64,000 nucleotides of DNA, from positions 25,459 through 89,458 of the forward strand of contig JASANE010010025.1 of assembly GCA_030248225.1 (NCBI GenBank), given 5' to 3'. The stretch comes from Trileptium ribeirensis (Eukaryota > Nematoda > Enoplea > Enoplida > Thoracostomopsidae). The notes beneath the pieces are model-generated. The model did not search any database, was not told where the DNA came from, and was given only the letters and a program-made list of their open reading frames with translations. Positions 22,701-36,443 of this stretch are shown in pieces. The translations under genes were made by a program, and so were the position numbers. Within the stretch, counting starts at the first letter, position 1, and every line of letters begins with the position of its first letter.

Positions 22701-25700
22701 CAAAGCATATTGCACCGCCTTGTACTCACTAAGTATGTGGCGGTGCGTATGTTTGCACAAACGTTGTCGCTCGCTCGCTTTGTGTGGTTCCTTAAGGAAC
22801 CGAGCACCAACTCTCATATTGCTCAGCGGTTTGCGTACGTCATTCTCACCAGTACGATCGGGGTTCATTCCGCAGCGTGGATTGAGATTGTCAAAAATTG
22901 TACGACACAGAAACTAGCTCCGGCGTTAAAGCGTTGATGTAAAATTAATCATAAGTCGCTTCAACAATCAAACATTAATCAGTCGCTTCACTAGCTCTCT
23001 CATGCCGATCTCTTCCAGTGAGCACCAAACCATATTGCAACGCCTTGTACTAACTAAGTATGTCTCGGTGCGTATGTTTGCACAGGCATTGTTGCTCGCT
23101 CACTTTGTGTGGTTCCTTAAGGAACCGAGCAATAACTCTCAGATTGCTCAGCACTTTGCATACGTCATTCTCACCAGTACAATCGGGGTTCGATCCGCAG
23201 CGTGGATTAAGATTGTCAAAAATTGTACAACGCACAAACTAGCTCCGGCGTTAAAAGGTTCATCAAAAATTAGTCATAAGTCGCTTCACTAATCAAACAT
23301 TTAGTCAGTCTTTTCACTAGCTTTTCATGCACATATCTTCTAGTTGGCATCAAAGCATATTGCACCGCCTTGTACTAATTAAATATGTTCCGGTCCATAT
23401 GTTTGCACGGGCGTTGTTGCTCGCTCGCTTTCTGAGGTTCCTTAAGGAACCGAGCAACAGATCTCCGATAGCTCAGCGCTTTGCATACGCCGTTCTCATT
23501 AGTACAATCGAGGTTCGATCCGCACCGTGGATTGAGATTGTCAAAAATTGTAGGATGCGGAAATTAGCTCCGGCGTTAAAGGGTTAATCAAAAATTGGTC
23601 ATAAGTCACTTCACTGATCAAACATTAGTCAGTATATTCACTAGCCCTTCATGCCCATCTCGTTTGCATCAAAGCATGTTGCACCGCCTTGTACCAACTA
23701 AGTATGTCGCGGTGCGTATGTTTGCACAAGCGTTGTTGCTCGCTCGCTTTGTGCGTTTCCTTAAGGAACCGAGCACCAACTCTCATATTGCTCAGCGGTT
23801 TGCGTACGTCATTCTCACCAGTACGATCGGGGTTAGATCCGCAGCGTGGATTGAGATTGTCAAAAATTGTATGACGCAGAAACTAGCTCCGGCGTTAAAG
23901 GGTTAATCAAAAATTAGTCATAAGTCGCTTCACTGATCAAATATCAATCAGTCTATTCACTAGCCCTTCATGCGCATCTCGTTGGCATCAAAGCATATTG
24001 CACAGCCTTGTACTAACTTCATATGTTCCGGTCCATATGTTTGCACGGGCGTTGTTTCTCGCTCGCTTTCTGAGGTTCCTTAAGGAACCGAGTAACAGAT
24101 CTCAGACAGCTCAGCATTTTGCATACAGCATTCTCACCTTTGCGATGGGGGTTCGATCCGCAGCGTGGATTGAGATTGTCAAAAATTGTACGATGCGGAA
24201 ATTAGCTCCGGCGTTAAAGGGTTAATCAAAAATTAGTCATAAGTCACTTCACTGATCAAACATTAATCAGTCTATTCACTAGCCCTTCATGCCCATCTCG
24301 TTGGCATCAAAGCATATTGCACAGCCTTGTACTAACTAAATATGTTCCGGTCCATATGTTTGCACGGGCGTTGTTTCTCGCTCGCTTTCTGAGGTTCCTT
24401 AAGGAACCGAGTAACAGATCTCAGATAGCTCAGCATTTTGGATACGGCATTCTCACCCTTTACAATGGGGGTTCATTCCGCAGCATAAACTGCAGGTCAA
24501 AAATTGTACGATGCGGAAATTAGCTCCGGTGTTAAAGGCTTAATCAAAAATTAGTCATAAGTACTTCACTGATCAAACATTAATCAATCTATTCACTAGC
24601 CCTTCATGCCCATCTCGTTGGCATCAAAGCATATCGCACAGCCTTGTACTAACTAAATATGCTCCGGTCCATATGTTTGCACGGGCGTTGTTTCTCGCTC
24701 GCTTTCTGAGGTTCCTTAAGGAACCGAGCAACAGTTCTCAGATAGCTCAGCATTTTGGATACGGCATTCTCACCTTTACGATGGGGGTTCGGTCCGCAGC
24801 GTGGACTGAGATTGTCAAAAATTGTACGATGCGGAAATTAGCTCCGGTGTTAAAGGCTTAATCAAAAATTAGTCATAAGTCACTTCACTGATCAAACATT
24901 AGTCAGTCTATTCACTAGCCCTTCATGTCCATCTCGTTGGCATCAAAGCATATTGCACCGCATTGTACTAACTAAGTATGTCGCGGTGTGTATGTTTGCA
25001 CAAGCGTTGTTGCTCGCTCGCTTTGTCTGGTTCCTTAAGGAACCGAGCAATAACTCTCAGATTGCTCAGCACTTTGCATACGTCATTCTCACCAGTACGA
25101 TCGTGGTTCGATCCGCAGCGTAGATTGAGATTGTCAAAAGTTGTAGGATGATGAAATTAGCTCCGGCGTTAAACGGTTAATCAAAAATTAGTCATAAGTC
25201 ACTTCACTGATCAAACATTAGTCAGTCTATTCACTAGCCCTTCATGCCCATCTCGTTGGCATCAAAGCATATTGCACCGCCTTGTACCAACTAAGTATGT
25301 TGCGTTGCGTACTTTTGTACGGGCGTTGTTGTTTGCTCGCTTTCTGAGGTTCCTTAAGGAACCGAGCAACAAATCTCACATTGCTCAGCGGTTTGCGTAC
25401 GTTGTTCTCACCAGTATGATGGAGTTCTATCCGCAGCATGGGCTTGAGATTGTCAAAAATTGGACGACGCAGAAACTAGTTCCGGGGTTAAAGGGTTAAT
25501 CAAAAATTAATCGTCAGTCGCCTCGAAAATCGAAATTAGTCAGTCTTTTCACTGGTCTTCCATGCACATCTATTCTAGTTGGCATCAAAGCATATTGCAC
25601 CGCCTTGTACTAACTAAGTATGTCTCGGTGCGTATGTTTGCACAGGCATTGTTGCTGGCTCACTTAGTGCGGTTCCTTAAGGAACCGATGAACAGATCTC

Positions 25701-28700
25701 AGATAGCTCAGCGCTTTGCCGTAGGCACTTTTCTCGCGAGTTACGATCGAGGTTCAATTCCGCATAGTCAATTAAGATTGTCAAAAATTGTCCATGCGAA
25801 TTCACTTTCAGCGTTAAAGGGTTAATCAAAAATTAGTCATAAGTCACTTCACTGATCAAACATTAGTCAGCCTATTCACAAGCCCTTCATGCCCATCTCG
25901 TTGGCATCAAAGCATATTGCACCGCATTGTACTAACTTAATATGTTCCGGTCCATATGTTTGCACGGGCGTTGTTTCTCGCTCGCTTTCTGAGGTTCCTT
26001 AAGGAACCGAGTAACAGATCTCAGATAGCTCAGCATTTTGCATACGGCATTCTCACCATTACGATGGGGGTTCGATCCGCAGCGTGGATTGAGATTGTCA
26101 AAAATTGTACCATGCGGAAATTAGCTCCAGCGTTAAAGGGTTAATCAAAAATTACTCATAAGGCACTTCACTGATCAAACATTAGTCAGTCTATTCACTA
26201 GCCCTTCATGCCCATCTCGTTGGCATCAAAGCATATTGCACCGCATTGTACTAACTAAGTATGTCGCAGTGCGTGTGTTTGCACAAGCGTTGTTGCTTGC
26301 TCGCTTTGTGTGGTTCCTTAAGGAACCGAGCAATAACTCTCAGATTGCCCAGCACTTTGCATACGTCATTCTCACCAGTACGATCGGGGTTCGATCCGCA
26401 GCGTGGACTGAGATTGTTAAAAATTGTACGACGCAGAAACTAGCTCCGGCGTTAAAGCGTTGATCTAAAATTAGTCATAAGTCGCTTCACTAATCAAACA
26501 TTAGTCGGTCCTTTGACTAGCCTTTCATGCACTCTATTTTTGTAGGCATCAAAGCATATTGCACCGCCTTGTACTAACTAAGTATGTCGCAGTGCGTGTG
26601 TTTGCACAAGCGTTGTTGCTTGCTCGCTTTGTGTGGTTCCTTAAGGATCCGAGCAATAACTCTCAGATTGCCCAGCACTTTGCATACGTCATTCTCACCA
26701 GTACGATCGGGGTTCGATCCGCAGCGTGGATTGAGATTGTTAAAAATTGTACGACGCAGAAACTAGCTCCGGCGTTAAAGCGTTGATCTAAAATTAGTCA
26801 TAAGTCGCTTCACTAATCAAACATTAGTCAGTCGCTTCACTAGCTCTCTCATGCCCATATCTTCCAGTGAGCACCAAACCATTTTGCACCGCCTTGTACT
26901 AACTAAGTATGTCTCGGTGCGTATGTTTGCACACGCGTTGTTGCTCGCTCACTTTGTACGGTTCCTTTGAGGAACCAAGCGACATCTTCAGATAGCTCGA
27001 GCGCTTTGCATACCAGCCGTTCTTTCATCAGTACGATCGGGGTTAGATCCGCAGCATCGATTGAGGTTGTCAGAAGTTGTAGGATGTCAAAAATACTACC
27101 TCCGGCGTTAAAGGGTTAATCAAAAATTAGTCATAAGTCGCTTCACTAATCAAACATTAGTCAGTCTTTTCACTAGCCTTTCATGCACATCTATTCTAGT
27201 TGGCATCAAAGCATATTGCACCGCCTTGTACTAACTAATTATGTCTCGGTGCGTATGTTTGCGCAGGCGTTGTTGCTCGCTCACTTTGTACGGTTCCTTA
27301 AGGAACCGAGCAACAGATCTCAGATAGCTCAGCGCTTTGCATACGCCGTTCTCATCAGTACGATCGGGGTTCGATCCGCAGCGTGGATTGAGATTGTCAA
27401 AAGTTGTAGGACGCGGAAATTAACTCCGGCGTTAAAGGGTTAATAAAAAATTAGTCATAAGTCACTTCACTGATCAAACATTAGTCAGTCTATTCATTAG
27501 CCCTTCATGCCTATCTCGTTGGCATCAACGCATATTGCACCGCCTTGTACCAACTAAGTATGTTGCGTTGCGTACTTTTGTACGGGCGTTGTTGTTTGCT
27601 CGCTTTCTGAGGTTCCTTAAGGAACCGAGCACCAACTCTCACATTGCTCAGCGGTTTGCGTACGTCGTTCTCACCAGTACAATCGGGGTTTGATCCGCAG
27701 CGTGGATTGAGATTGTCAAAAATTGTAGGATACAGAAACTAGCTCCGGAGTTAAAAGGTTAATCAAAAATTAGTCATAAGTCGCTTCACTAATCAAACAT
27801 TAGTCAGTCCTTTGACTAGCCTTTCATGCACTCTATTTTTGTAGGCATCAAAGCATATTGCACCGCCTTGTACTAACTAAGTATGTCTCGGTGCGTATGT
27901 TTGCACAGGCGTTGTTGCGCGCTCGCTTTGTGCGGTTCCTTAAGGAACCGAGCAACAGATCTCAGATAGCTCAGCGTTTTGCATACGCCGTTCTCATCAG
28001 TACGATCGGGGTTCGATCCGCAGCGTGGATTGAGATTGTCAAAAGTTGTAGGATGCGGAAATTAGCTCCGGCGTTAAAGGGTTAATCAAAAATTAGTCAT
28101 AAGTCACTTCACTGATCAAACATTAGTCAGCCTATTCACAAGCCCTTCATGCCCATCTCGTTGGCATGGAGACATATGCACATTATCTAACTTAATATGT
28201 TCCGGTCCATATGTTTGCACGGGCGTTGTTTCTCGCTCGCTTTCTGAGGTTCCTTAAGGAACCGAGTAACAGATCTCAGATAGCTCAGCATTTTGCATAC
28301 GGCATTCTCACCATTACGATGGGGGTTCGATCCGCAGCATGAATTTGAGTTGTAAAAATTGTACATGCGGAAATTAGCTCCAGCGTAAAGGGTAATCAAA
28401 AATTACTCTAGGCCTTCCGTCTTGCAGTCTATTCACTAGCCCTTCATGCCCATTCTCTTGTGTTGGCATCGAAGCATATTGCACCGCATTGTACTAACTA
28501 AGTATGTCGCAGTGCGTGTGTTTGCACAAGCGTTGTTGCTTGCTCGCTTTGTGTGGTTCCTTAAGGAACCGAGCAATAACTCTCAGATTGCCCAGCACTT
28601 TGCATACGTCATTCTCACCAGTACGATCGGGGTTCGATCCGCAGCGTCAACTGAGATTGCTAAAAATTGTTAGACGCAGAAACTAGCTCCGGCGTTAAAG

Positions 28701-31700
28701 CGTTGATCTAAAATTAGTCATAAGTCGCTTCACTAATCAAACATTAGTCGGTCCTTTGACTAGCCTTTTTTGCACTTCTATTTTTGTACGCATCAAAGCA
28801 TATTGCACCGCCTTGTACTAACTAATTATGCTCGCCATGCGTGTGTTTGCACAAGCGTTGTTGCTTGCTCGCTTTGTGTGGTTCCTTAAGGATCCGAGCA
28901 ATAACTCTCAGATTGCCCAGCACTTTGCATACGTCATTCTCACCAGTACGATCGGGGTTCGATCCGCAGCGTGTATTGAGATTGTTAAAAATTGTACGAC
29001 GCAGAAACTAGCTCCGGCGTTAAAGCGTTGATCTAAAATTAGTCATAAGTCGCTTCACTAATCAAACATTAGTCAGTCGCTTCACTAGCTCTCTCATGCC
29101 CATCTCTTCCAGTGAGCACCAAACCATTTTGCACCGCCTTGTACTAACTAAGTATGTCTCGGTGCGTATGTTTGCACACGCGTTGTTGTTCGCTCTCTTT
29201 GTACGGTTCCTTAAGGAACCGAGCAACAGATCTCAGATAGCTCAGCGCTTTGCATACGCCGTTCTCATCAGTACGAATCGAGTTGATCCGCAGCGTGATA
29301 AGATTGTCAAAAGTTGTAGGATGCGGAAATTAGCTCCGGCGTTAAAGGGTTAATCAAAAATTAGTCATAAGTCGCTTCACTAATCAAACATTAGTCAGTC
29401 TTTTCACTAGCCTTTCATGCACATCTATTCTAGTTGGCATCAAAGCATATTGCACCGCCTTGTCTTGGCTTCTAATTATGCTCGGTGCGTATGTTTTTGC
29501 GCAGGCGTTGTTGCTCGCTCGCTTTGTGCGATTCCTTAAGGAACCGATCAACAGATCTCAGATCGCTCAGCGCTTTGCATACGCCGTTCTCATCGGTAAT
29601 AGGGTTCGATCCGCAAGGTGATTTGAGATTGTCAAAAGTTGTAGGACGCGGAAATTAACTCCGGCGTTAAAGGGTTAATAAAAAATTAGTCATAAGTCAC
29701 TTCACTGATCAAACATTAGTCAGTCTATTCATTAGCCCTTCATGCCCATCTCGTTGGCATCAACGCATATTGCACCGCCTTGTACCAACTAAGTATGTTG
29801 CGTTGCGTACTTTTGTACGGGCGTTGTTGTTTGCTCGCTTTCTGAGGTTTCTTAACGACCCGAGCACCAACTCTCACATTGCTCAGCGGTTTGCGTACGT
29901 CGTTCTCACCAGTACAATCGGGGTTTGATCCGCAGCGTGGATTGAGATTGTCAAAAATTGTAGGATACAGAAACTAGCTCCGGAGTTAAAAGGTTAATCA
30001 AAAATTAGTCATAAGTCGCTTCACTAATCAAACATTAGTCAGTCCTTTGACTAGCCTTTCATGCACTCTATTTTTGTAGGCATCAAAGCATATTGCACCG
30101 CCTTTTACTCCCTAAGTATGTCTCGGTGCGTATGTTTGCACAGGCGTTGTTGCGCGCTCGCTTTGTGCGGTTCCTTAAAGAACCGAGCAACGAATCTCAG
30201 ATAGCTCAGCGTTTTGCATACGCCGTTCTCATCAGTACGATCGGGGTTCGATGCGCAGCGTGGATTGAGATTGTCAAAAGTTGTAGGATGCGGAAATTAG
30301 CTCCGGCGTTAAAGGGTTAATCAAAAATTAGTCATAAGTTAATTCGCTGATTAAACATTAGTCAGTCTATTCATAGCCTCATACCCATCTCGTTGGCATC
30401 AAAGCATATTGCACCGCATTTACAACAAGATGTCGCAGGCATATCTTTAGAGCGTTGTTGCTTGCTCGCTTCACTAATCAAACCAATTAGTCGGGTCCCT
30501 TTGACTCAGTTCAGCGTCTTTCATGCACTCTATGATCGGGGTTCTCGCAGCATCAATGAATGAAAGAAGTCCAAAACAGCTCCAAGAAAAAAAAGCCACA
30601 TCAAAATTGTGGTCCTTTGCTGCCTTTCTCCCTGTAGGCATCAAAGCATATTGCACCGCCTTGTACTAACTAAGTATGTCGCAGTGCGTGTGTTTGCACA
30701 AGCGTTGTTGCTTGCTCGCTTTGTGTGGTTCCTTAAGGATCCGAGCAATAACTCTCAGATTGCCCAGCACTTTGCATACGTCATTCTCACCAGTACGATC
30801 GGGGTTCGATCCGCAGCGTGGATTGAGATTGTTAGAAATTGTACGACGCAGAAACTAGCTCCGGCGTTAAAGCGTTGATCTAAAATTAGTCATAAGTCGC
30901 TTCACTAATCAAACATTAGTCAGTCGCTTCACTAGCTCTCTCATGCCCATCTCTTCCAGTGAGCACCAAACCATTTTGCACCGCCTTGTACTAACTAAGT
31001 ATGTCTCGGTGCGTATGTTTGCACATGCGTTGTTGCTCGCTCACTTTGTGCGGTTCCTTAAGGAACCGAGCAACAGATCTCAGATAGCTCAGCGCTTTGC
31101 ATACGCCGTTCTCATCAGTACGATCGGGGTTCGATCCGCAGCGTGGATTAAGATTGTCAAAAGTTGTAGGATGCTGAAATTAGCTCCGGCGTTAAAGGGT
31201 TAATCAAAAATTAGTCATAAGTTAATTCGCTGATCAAACATTAGTCAGTCTATTCACTAGCCCTTTATGCCCATCTCATTAGCATCAAAGCATATTGCAC
31301 CGCCTTGTATCAACTAAGTATGTCGCGTTGCGTATTTTTGCACGGGCGTTGTTGCTCGCTCACTTTGTGCCGTTCCTTAGGGAACCGAGCAACAGATCTC
31401 AGATAGCTCAGCGCTTTGCATACGACGTTCTCATCAGTACGATCGGGGTTCGATCCGCAGCGTGGATTGAGATTGTCAAAAGTTGTAGGATGCGGAAATT
31501 AGCTCGGGCGTTAACGGGTTAATCAAAAATTAGTCATAAGTCCCTTCACTGATCAAACGTTAGTCAGTCGCTTCACTAGCTCTCTCATGCCCATCTCTTC
31601 CAGTGAGAACCAAACCATATTGCACCGCATTGTACTAATTAAGTATGTCTCGGTGCGTATGTTTGCACATGCGTTGTTACTCGCTCACTTTGTGCGGTTC

Positions 31701-34700
31701 CTTAAGGAACCGAGCAACAGATCTCAGATAGCTCAGCGCTTTGCATACGCCATTCTCATCAGTACGATCGGGGTTCGATCCGTAGCGTGGATTAAGATTG
31801 TCAAAAGTTGTAGGATGCTGAAATTAGCTCCGGCGTTAAAGGGTTAATCAAAAATTAGTCATATGTCACTTCGCTGATCAAACATTAGTCAGTCTATTCA
31901 CTAGCCCTTCATGCCCATCTCATTGGCATCAAAGCATATTGCACCGCCTTGTACCAACTAAGTATGTCGCGTTGCGTATTTTTGCACGGGCGTTGTTGCT
32001 TGCTCACTTTGTGCGGTTCCTTAGGGAACCGAGCAACAGATCTCAGATAGCTCAGCGCTTTGCATACGACGTTCTCATCAGTACGATCGGGGTTCGATCC
32101 GCAGCGTGGATTGAGATTGTCAAAAGTTGTAGGATGTGGAAATTAGCACCGGCGTTAAAGGGTTAATCAAAAATTAGTCATAAGTCACTTCACTGATCAA
32201 ACATTAGTCAGTCTATTCACTAGCCTTTCATGCCCATCTCGTTGGCATCAAAGCATATTGCACCGCCTTGTACCAACTAAGTATGTCGCGCACAAGCGTT
32301 GTTGCTCACTAGCTTTGTGCGGTTCTTTAAGGAAACGAGCAATAACTCTCAAATTGCTCAGCATTTTGCATACGGCATTCTCACCAGTACGATGAGGGTT
32401 CGATCTGCAGCGTGAATTGAGATTGTCAAAAATTGTACGATGCGGAAACTAGCTCCGGCGTTAAAGGGTTAGTCAAAAATTAGTCATAAGTCATTTCGCT
32501 GATCAAACATTAATCAGTCTATTCACTAGCCCTTCATGCCCATCTCTTTCAGTGAGAACCAAACCATATTGCACCGCATTGTACTAATTAAGTATGTCTC
32601 GGTGCGTATGTTTGCACAAGCGTTGTTGCTCGCACGATTTGTGTGGTTCCTTAAGGAACCGAGCAATAACTCTCAAATTGCTCAGCATTTTGCATACGGC
32701 ATTCTCACCAGTACGATGGGGGTTCGATCCGCAGCGTGGATTGAGATTGTCAAAAATTGTACAATGCGGAAACTAGCTCCCGCGTTAAAGAGTTAATCAA
32801 AAATTAGTCATAACTCCCTTACTGATCAAACATTAGTCAGTCTATTCACTAGCCCTTCATGCCCATCTCGTTGGCATCAAAGCATATTGCACCGCCTTGT
32901 ACTAATTAAGTATGTCTCGGTGCGTATGTTTGCACAAGCGTTGTTGCTCGCTCGCTTTGTGTGGTTCCTTAAGGAACCGAGCAATAACTCTCAAATTGCT
33001 CAGCATTTTGCATACGCCGTTCTCATCAGTACGATCGGGGTCCGATCCGCAGCGTGGATTGAGATTGTCAAAAGTTGTAGGATGCGGAAATTAGCTCCGG
33101 CGTTAACGGGTTAATCAAAAATTAGTCATAAGTCCCTTTCACTGATCAAACATTAGTCAGTCGCTTCACTAGCTCTCTCATGCCCATCTCTTCCAGTGAG
33201 AACCAAACCATATTGCACCGCATTGTACTAATTAAGTATGTCTCGGTGCGTATGTTTGCACAAGCGTTGTTGCTCGCTCGCTTTGTGTGGTTCCTTAAGG
33301 AACCGAGCAATAACTCTCAAATTGCTCAGCATTTTGCATACGCCGTTCTCATCAGTACGATCGGGGTCCGATCCGCAGCGTGGATTGAGATTGTGAAAAG
33401 TTGTAGGATGCGGAAATTAGCTCCGGCGTTAACGGGTTGATCAAAAATTAGTCATAAGTCCCTTCACTGATCAAACATTAGTCAGTCGCTTCACTAGCTC
33501 TCTCACGCCCATCTCTTCCAGAGAGAACCAAACCATATTGCATCGCATTGTACTAATTAAGTATGTCTCGGTGCGTATGTTTGCACATGCGTTGTTGCTC
33601 GCTCACTTTGTGCGGTTCCTTAACGAACCGAGCAACAGATCTCAGATAGCTCAGCGCTTTGCATACGCCATTCTCATCAGTACGATCGGGGTTCGATCCG
33701 CAGCGTGGATTAAGATTGTCAAAAGTTGTAGGATGCTGAAATTAGCTCCGGCGTTAAAGGGTTAATCAAAAATTAGTCATATGTCACTTCGCTGATCAAA
33801 CATTAGTCAGTCTATTCACTAGCCCTTCATGCCCATCTCATTGGCATCATAGCATATTGCACCGCCTTGTACCAACTAAGTATGTCGCGTTGCGTATTTT
33901 TGCACAAGCGTTGTTGCTCACTAGCTTTGTGCGGTTCTTTAAGGAAACGAGCAATAACTCTCAAATTGCTCAGCATTTTGCATACGGCATTCTCACCAGT
34001 ACGATGGGGGTTCGATCCGCAGCGTGGATTGAGATTGTCAAAAATTGTACGATACAGAAACTAGCTCCGGAGTTAAAAGGTAAATCAAAAATTAGTCATA
34101 AGTTGCTTCACTAATCAAACATTAGTCAGTCTTTTTACTAACCTTTCATGCACACCTCTTCTAGTTGGCATCAAAGCATATTGCATCGCATTGTACTAAC
34201 TAAGTATGTCGCGGTTCGTATGTTTGCACAAGCGTTGTTGCTCGCTCGCTTAGTGTGGTTCCTTAAGGAACCGAGCAATAACTCTCAGATTGCTCAGCAC
34301 TTTGCATACGTCATTCTCACCAGTACGATCGGGGTTCTATCCGCAGCGTGGGTTGAGATTGTCAAAAATTGTACGATACAGAAACTAGCTCCGGAGTTAA
34401 AAGGTTAATCAAAAATTAGTCATAAGTCGCTTCACTAATCAAACGTTAGTCAGTCGCTTCACTAGGTCTTTCATGCCCATCTCTTCCAGTGGGCATCAAA
34501 GCATATTGCACCGCATTGTACTAACTAAGTATGTCGCGGTGCGTATGTTTGCACAAGCGTTGTTTCTCCCTCGCTTTGTGTGGTTCCTTAAGGAACCGAG
34601 CAATAACTGTCAGATAGCTCAGCGCTTTGCATACGCCGTTCTCACCAGTACGATCGGGGTTCGATCCGCAGCGTGGATTGAGATTATCAAAAATTGTAGG

Positions 34701-35130
34701 ATGCGGAAACTAGCTCCGGCGTTAAAACGTTAATCAAAAATTAGTCATAAGTCGCTTCACTAATCAAACATTAGTCAGCCTTTTCACTAAACCTTTCATG
34801 CACATCTCTTCTAGTTGACATCAAAGCATATTGTACCGCCTTGTATTAACTAAATTCGTCCCGGTACATATGTTTGCACGGGCGTTGTTGCTCGCTCGCT
34901 TTGTGGGGTTCCTTCCGCAAACTGAGCACCAACTCTCACATTGCTCAGCACTTTGCATACGGCATTTCCACCAGTACGATCAGAGTTCGATCCCCAGCGT
35001 GGCTTGAGGTTGTCAAAAATGGTACGACGCAGAAAATAGCTCAGGCGTTAAAGGTTATTCAAAAATTAGTCATATGTCGCTTCACTAATCTTAAATTAGT
35101 CAGTCGCTCCACTAGCTCTTTCATGCCCAT
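16795..35130 (+). repeat. Satellite array, about 57 monomers of ~323 bp, inside an intron
   Basis: The block TTAATCAAAAATTAGTCATA recurs every 310-330 bp from 16799 to about 35050. Each monomer holds, in order, an AATTAGTC/CATTAGTCAGTC block, CATCAAAGCATATTGCACCG, GTATGTTTGCAC.GGCGTTGTTGCTCGCTCGC, the palindrome GGTTCCTTAAGGAACC, CAGATAGCTCAGCGC, then GATCGGGGTTCGATCCGCAG and GCGTTAAAGG. Monomer variants form higher-order blocks at 19.07-22.64 kb and 25.94-30.4 kb. The array fills most of intron 3 (16014-35585) of host gene A. Most monomers keep one frame of 75-124 codons open, but this looks incidental. Confidence 0.97.
31052..31137 (+). promoter_or_regulatory. Representative monomer core: palindrome plus Pol III-like A and B boxes
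   Basis: In this typical monomer the perfect palindrome GGTTCCTTAAGGAACC is at 31052-31067, an A-box match TAGCTCAGCGC starts at 31085, and a B-box match GGTTCGATCC starts at 31128. The 43-nt A-to-B distance equals that of ordinary tRNA genes. The implied T stem and D stem pair poorly, so this is a tRNA-derived (SINE-like) internal promoter rather than a tRNA. Most monomers keep all three elements. Whether it is transcribed is unknown. Confidence 0.5.
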
Positions 35131-35361
<231 letters not shown>

Positions 35362-35466
35362 CTTCCAGTGGGCACCAAAACGTATTGCACCGCCTTCTAC
35401 TAACTAAGTATGTCTCGGTGCGTATGTTTTCACAGGTGATGTTGCTCGCTCGCTTTGTGCGGTTCC
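35362..35466 (+). repeat. Last, truncated satellite monomer
   Basis: The monomer resumes after the rRNA piece (CTTCCAGTGGGCACC, then GTACTAACTAAGTATG-like sequence) and stops inside the palindrome at GCGGTTCC. The following CTATCCATATCC is unique sequence leading to the acceptor of the next host exon 120 bp away. This marks the downstream edge of the array. Confidence 0.85.
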
Positions 35467-35585
35467 TATCCATATCCTTCCTATCTTTGGACTCAACAGC
35501 TAGAATACTGAACCCGATTTTGGCAAAAATCTAAGTTCTATAAAAAATCTAGTTAATAATGTAAATTTACAATCTATATTTCTAG

Positions 35586-35678
35586 AAGACGTTGATCCTG
35601 TATCAATCCTAAAGAAACGTAGGAAAAGTATAACGTTCCCAACAATTACATTGGACTACGCAGACAACTGTGAAGAAG
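35586..35678 (+). CDS. Host gene A, third visible exon with SILK and RVxF motifs
   Basis: Exon of 93 nt between the acceptor ATCTATATTTCTAG and the donor GTAAGA, phase 1 at both ends, matching 16013 upstream and 36444 downstream. It encodes DVDPVSILKKRRKSITFPTI and then TLDYADNCEE. SILK fits the [GS]IL[RK] phosphatase-1 docking motif and KSITF fits RVxF, with a basic run between them, the usual N-to-C order in PP1 regulators. The motifs are only three residues apart, closer than usual, so perhaps only one is used. The frame is also open upstream of the acceptor, so a longer exon from near 35505 is an alternative. Confidence 0.75.
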
Positions 35679-36443
35679 GTAAGAGATTATGTTTTGTATA
35701 TTATAAAATCGCCAGTATCTTTTTTTACTCGGGTTTGATATTTAAGTACAGGAAGTGTTTGTTGTGATTATTGTATATGCCCCTTTACGTCTGCAAAATC
35801 GTTTCGGATAAGAGCTTAGAAAACATCGTCAAAACTCCACTGCGACAGAAGAATGGGATCAATATTTATTTTCCTTGGTCAAGCTGACAGAACGATAATC
35901 TTTGAAAATTATCACTGCACATAACGACATTTTTACTTTCGATATAATAATTCTTAGTGCACATACCAGCGCTAGTAAGCTCCTCCCATACAGATTCCAA
36001 TACAGTTTCAGAAGTATATCCGTTGCTTAATGTGAAACACTTTCACTGCTTTACACTACACATCAAGTAAATTTGCTAATTTTAGTGCAAAAGCTATAAC
36101 TCTGAAATCGATCAGCGGATGTGATTAATATTAGCTTCAGAATATATATGGGAGTTTAAGACCTTTTGCATCTGACTTACTCGTTGCTAAATAGAGAACG
36201 AGTAACCCGGCTTTTAAGGCTTCAGAATCATTTTTGGATCTCACCATGTTAGGTACATACTTTCCTAATTACACAAAAATTTCTTGCTTCAACTTTTGGT
36301 TCCCATCTTTCATAGAAAGTTCACTTTTAGCGAATTTGAATTGTACAAATTAATTTGACATTTTCAGGAAGCTTCAGTGGAAGCTGTTATCCTGCCTCTC
36401 AATGCCCTTATTATATTATATATACAAACTTTCATTGCTTTAG

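Noticed and set aside
17188..34733. Dozens of 60-124-codon frames in the satellite, on both strands, as genes
   Set aside because: They follow from the repeated DNA; differences between units are often non-synonymous and the antisense frame is equally open in many units. There is no consistent start context.
16795..35130. CRISPR-like array
   Set aside because: Units are ~323 bp with no short unique spacers, and the DNA is eukaryotic.
16795..35130. Satellite monomers as a functional tRNA gene cluster
   Set aside because: A and B boxes fit, but the D, T and acceptor stems do not pair, and no anticodon arm is conserved.
36377..36443. Coding start of the last exon of gene A at ATG 36377
   Set aside because: Exon 35678 joins in frame only at 36444; joining at the earlier AG (36368) gives a stop soon after. 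It is kept only as an alternative start.
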